NCBI GenBank assembly: GCA_013822735.1
Contig: PNKZ01000007.1
Coordinates: 62,001 to 126,000, forward strand
Direction: 5' to 3'
From: Pirellula sp.
GTDB taxonomy: Bacteria; Planctomycetota; Planctomycetia; Pirellulales; PNKZ01
DNA length: 64,000 nt
In this document: one piece after another, positions 63,109 to 64,000 of the stretch
Position numbering within the stretch: position 1 is the stretch's first letter
Layout: each line of letters opens with the position of its first letter
Notes under the pieces: generated by a model
The model's input: only the letters and a program-made list of their open reading frames with translations
What the model was told of the DNA's origin: nothing
Databases searched by the model: none
Translations under genes and position numbers: made by a program

Positions 63109-63459
63109 GTAAACCTCGGCAGGAGGGAAGGCAGGCGGCGGGATGAAAGCATCCGAGGGCGACCGCGCTCACTAGCGCCAAGCCGGCTCTCACAGAATGC
63201 TCTGGCAAACGGTGCAGGCCGAACATTCCATCGACGACCGGCGATCCGACACCGGTGCCTATGGCAAACAATCCACCCGGCGCGCCCGAAGGTCGCCGGG
63301 TGGATTGCTTCTATATCATGCTAACCACCGCGAACACGAATCGACAAGTCGCAGCCCCTCGCGACGCGAAATTTCGTGTTTCATCCGCCCCTGCAAAATC
63401 CATACAGACAGAGGCCATGCGGCAGTCGGACATACTCATTTCAAATTGATACTCGACAA
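63109..63459. other. Gap between DUF1501 and PPC genes
   Basis: 351 bp. One strong stem is present: gcaatccacccggcg-like arms around 63269-63310 (caatccacccggcg pairs with cgccgggtggattg), possibly a terminator or attenuator on the minus strand. I saw no gene. Confidence 0.55.
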
Positions 63460-64000
63460 CTAGGCGAGGATTTCCTTGATCACGCGGCCGCCGTCGACGA
63501 TTTCGATCGGACGATCGCCCGGAGCCATGAGCTCCTTATCGGCGACGATGCCCAATTGATTGTAGACCGTGGTGGCGAGGTCTTGCGGGCCGACGGGATC
63601 ATCTTCCGGCTCGCTCGCAATGGCGTTGGAAGTGCCGTAGGTGATGCCCTTCTTGATGCCGCCGCCCGCGAGAGCCACGCTAAACACCTTCGGCCAGTGG
63701 TCGCGGCCGGCGGTGTTGTTGATCTTCGGCGTACGGCCGAATTCGCTGCTGACCATGACGAGGGTTTCGTCGAGCAAACCGCAGCGATCGAGATCGCGGA
63801 TCAGCGCGGCGTAGGCCTGATCGAAGGTCGGCAGTTGACGCTTCATGGCAGGAACGATGCCGTTGTGCATATCCCAGCCGCCGTAGGTCATGCTGACGAA
63901 CCGCACGCCGGCGGCGACGAGACGCTTGGCCATGAGCATGCGCTGACCGGCTTCGTTGCGGCCGTATTCATCACGCAAGGCGGCGTTTTCGGCATTGATG
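63460..64000 (-). CDS. DUF1501-family secreted protein (C-terminal part, truncated by window)
   Basis: Open to the window's right edge; at least 179 residues of the C-terminus are visible. Motifs are GVRFVSMTYGGWDMHNGIVPAMKRQLPTFDQAYAALIRDLDRCGLLDETLVMVSSEFGRTPKINNTAGRDHWPKVFSVALAGGGIKKG and the PGDRPIEIVDGGRVIKEIL ending. This is the DUF1501 fold (alkaline-phosphatase/sulfatase-like superfamily) typical of planctomycetes, where it usually accompanies DUF1549/DUF1553 proteins. The N-terminal Tat signal expected for the family is outside the window. Confidence 0.93.
   Translation of the reverse strand, partial: INAENAALRDEYGRNEAGQRMLMAKRLVAAGVRFVSMTYGGWDMHNGIVPAMKRQLPTFDQAYAALIRDLDRCGLLDETLVMVSSEFGRTPKINNTAGRDHWPKVFSVALAGGGIKKGITYGTSNAIASEPEDDPVGPQDLATTVYNQLGIVADKELMAPGDRPIEIVDGGRVIKEILA

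Noticed and set aside
61924-63324. 466-residue plus-strand ORF
   Set aside because: It is antisense to the PPC-domain gene, which has a signal peptide and conserved EKEPN motifs.

Overview
This 64 kb window comes from a GC-rich planctomycete chromosome, most likely of the Pirellula group (Pirellulales). The clearest marker is the minus-strand block at 55.7-64.0 kb: a DUF1501 protein, an 835-aa surface protein, a DUF1549/DUF1553 protein with heme-type motifs, and a cytochrome c/WD40/coiled-coil fusion. Other markers fit: secreted ThuA, GH5 and SUMF1-type proteins, DUF11 repeats, planctomycete-style zinc ribbons and many palindromic intergenic repeats. The DNA is chromosomal and mostly housekeeping. 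I saw no CRISPR array, rRNA operon, transposase or recombinase.

Layout. 0-8.8 kb: the end of a MazG-like gene, a DUF11 surface protein, a zinc-ribbon protein, a polysaccharide-export (SLBB) protein paired with a TPR lipoprotein, a beta-CASP nuclease-like protein, a sugar isomerase-like protein and uppP. 8.85-9.45 kb: a dense nest of nested palindromes with no gene. 9.6-11.1 kb: the tmRNA gene (ssrA), whose last 19 bp recur 1.1 kb downstream. Between the copies sit one ATP-grasp (R2K-type) gene and four TTGTCCAATTT repeats, which looks like a minimal integrated element. 11.2-26.6 kb: mixed metabolic and secreted proteins (SUMF1-like, ogt, TrhA, MaoC, GspF, M16 peptidase, cupin, DinB, OsmC, an SGNH-like/GH5 fusion). 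26.7-35.4 kb: infC and thrS, a DUF255 thioredoxin-like protein, panB, an M48 peptidase and a methyltransferase. 35.5-40 kb: gapA with a clear promoter and terminator, a coiled-coil lipoprotein, an ASCH protein and ThuA. 40.1-44.5 kb: one 1453-residue FHA protein with a very long acidic, low-complexity tail carrying about twenty short DFL-type motifs. 44.8-48.6 kb: tRNA-Gly, then the proteostasis group tig-clpP-clpP. 48.6-55.3 kb: small membrane proteins, an M28 peptidase, a GNAT acetyltransferase, a WYL regulator and a TolC-family outer-membrane lipoprotein overlapping it.

How the genes fit together. The thrS-infC pair and the tig-clpP1-clpP2 group are conserved translation and protein-quality modules; tmRNA also feeds ClpP in other bacteria. 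The SLBB protein and its TPR lipoprotein partner, with uppP nearby, suggest envelope or exopolysaccharide work. The closing block is a planctomycete-specific cell-surface/cytochrome module. The best candidates for something undescribed are the ssrA-borne ATP-grasp mini-element, the motif-rich FHA scaffold and the palindrome nest. All assignments come from reading the sequence; no database search was run.
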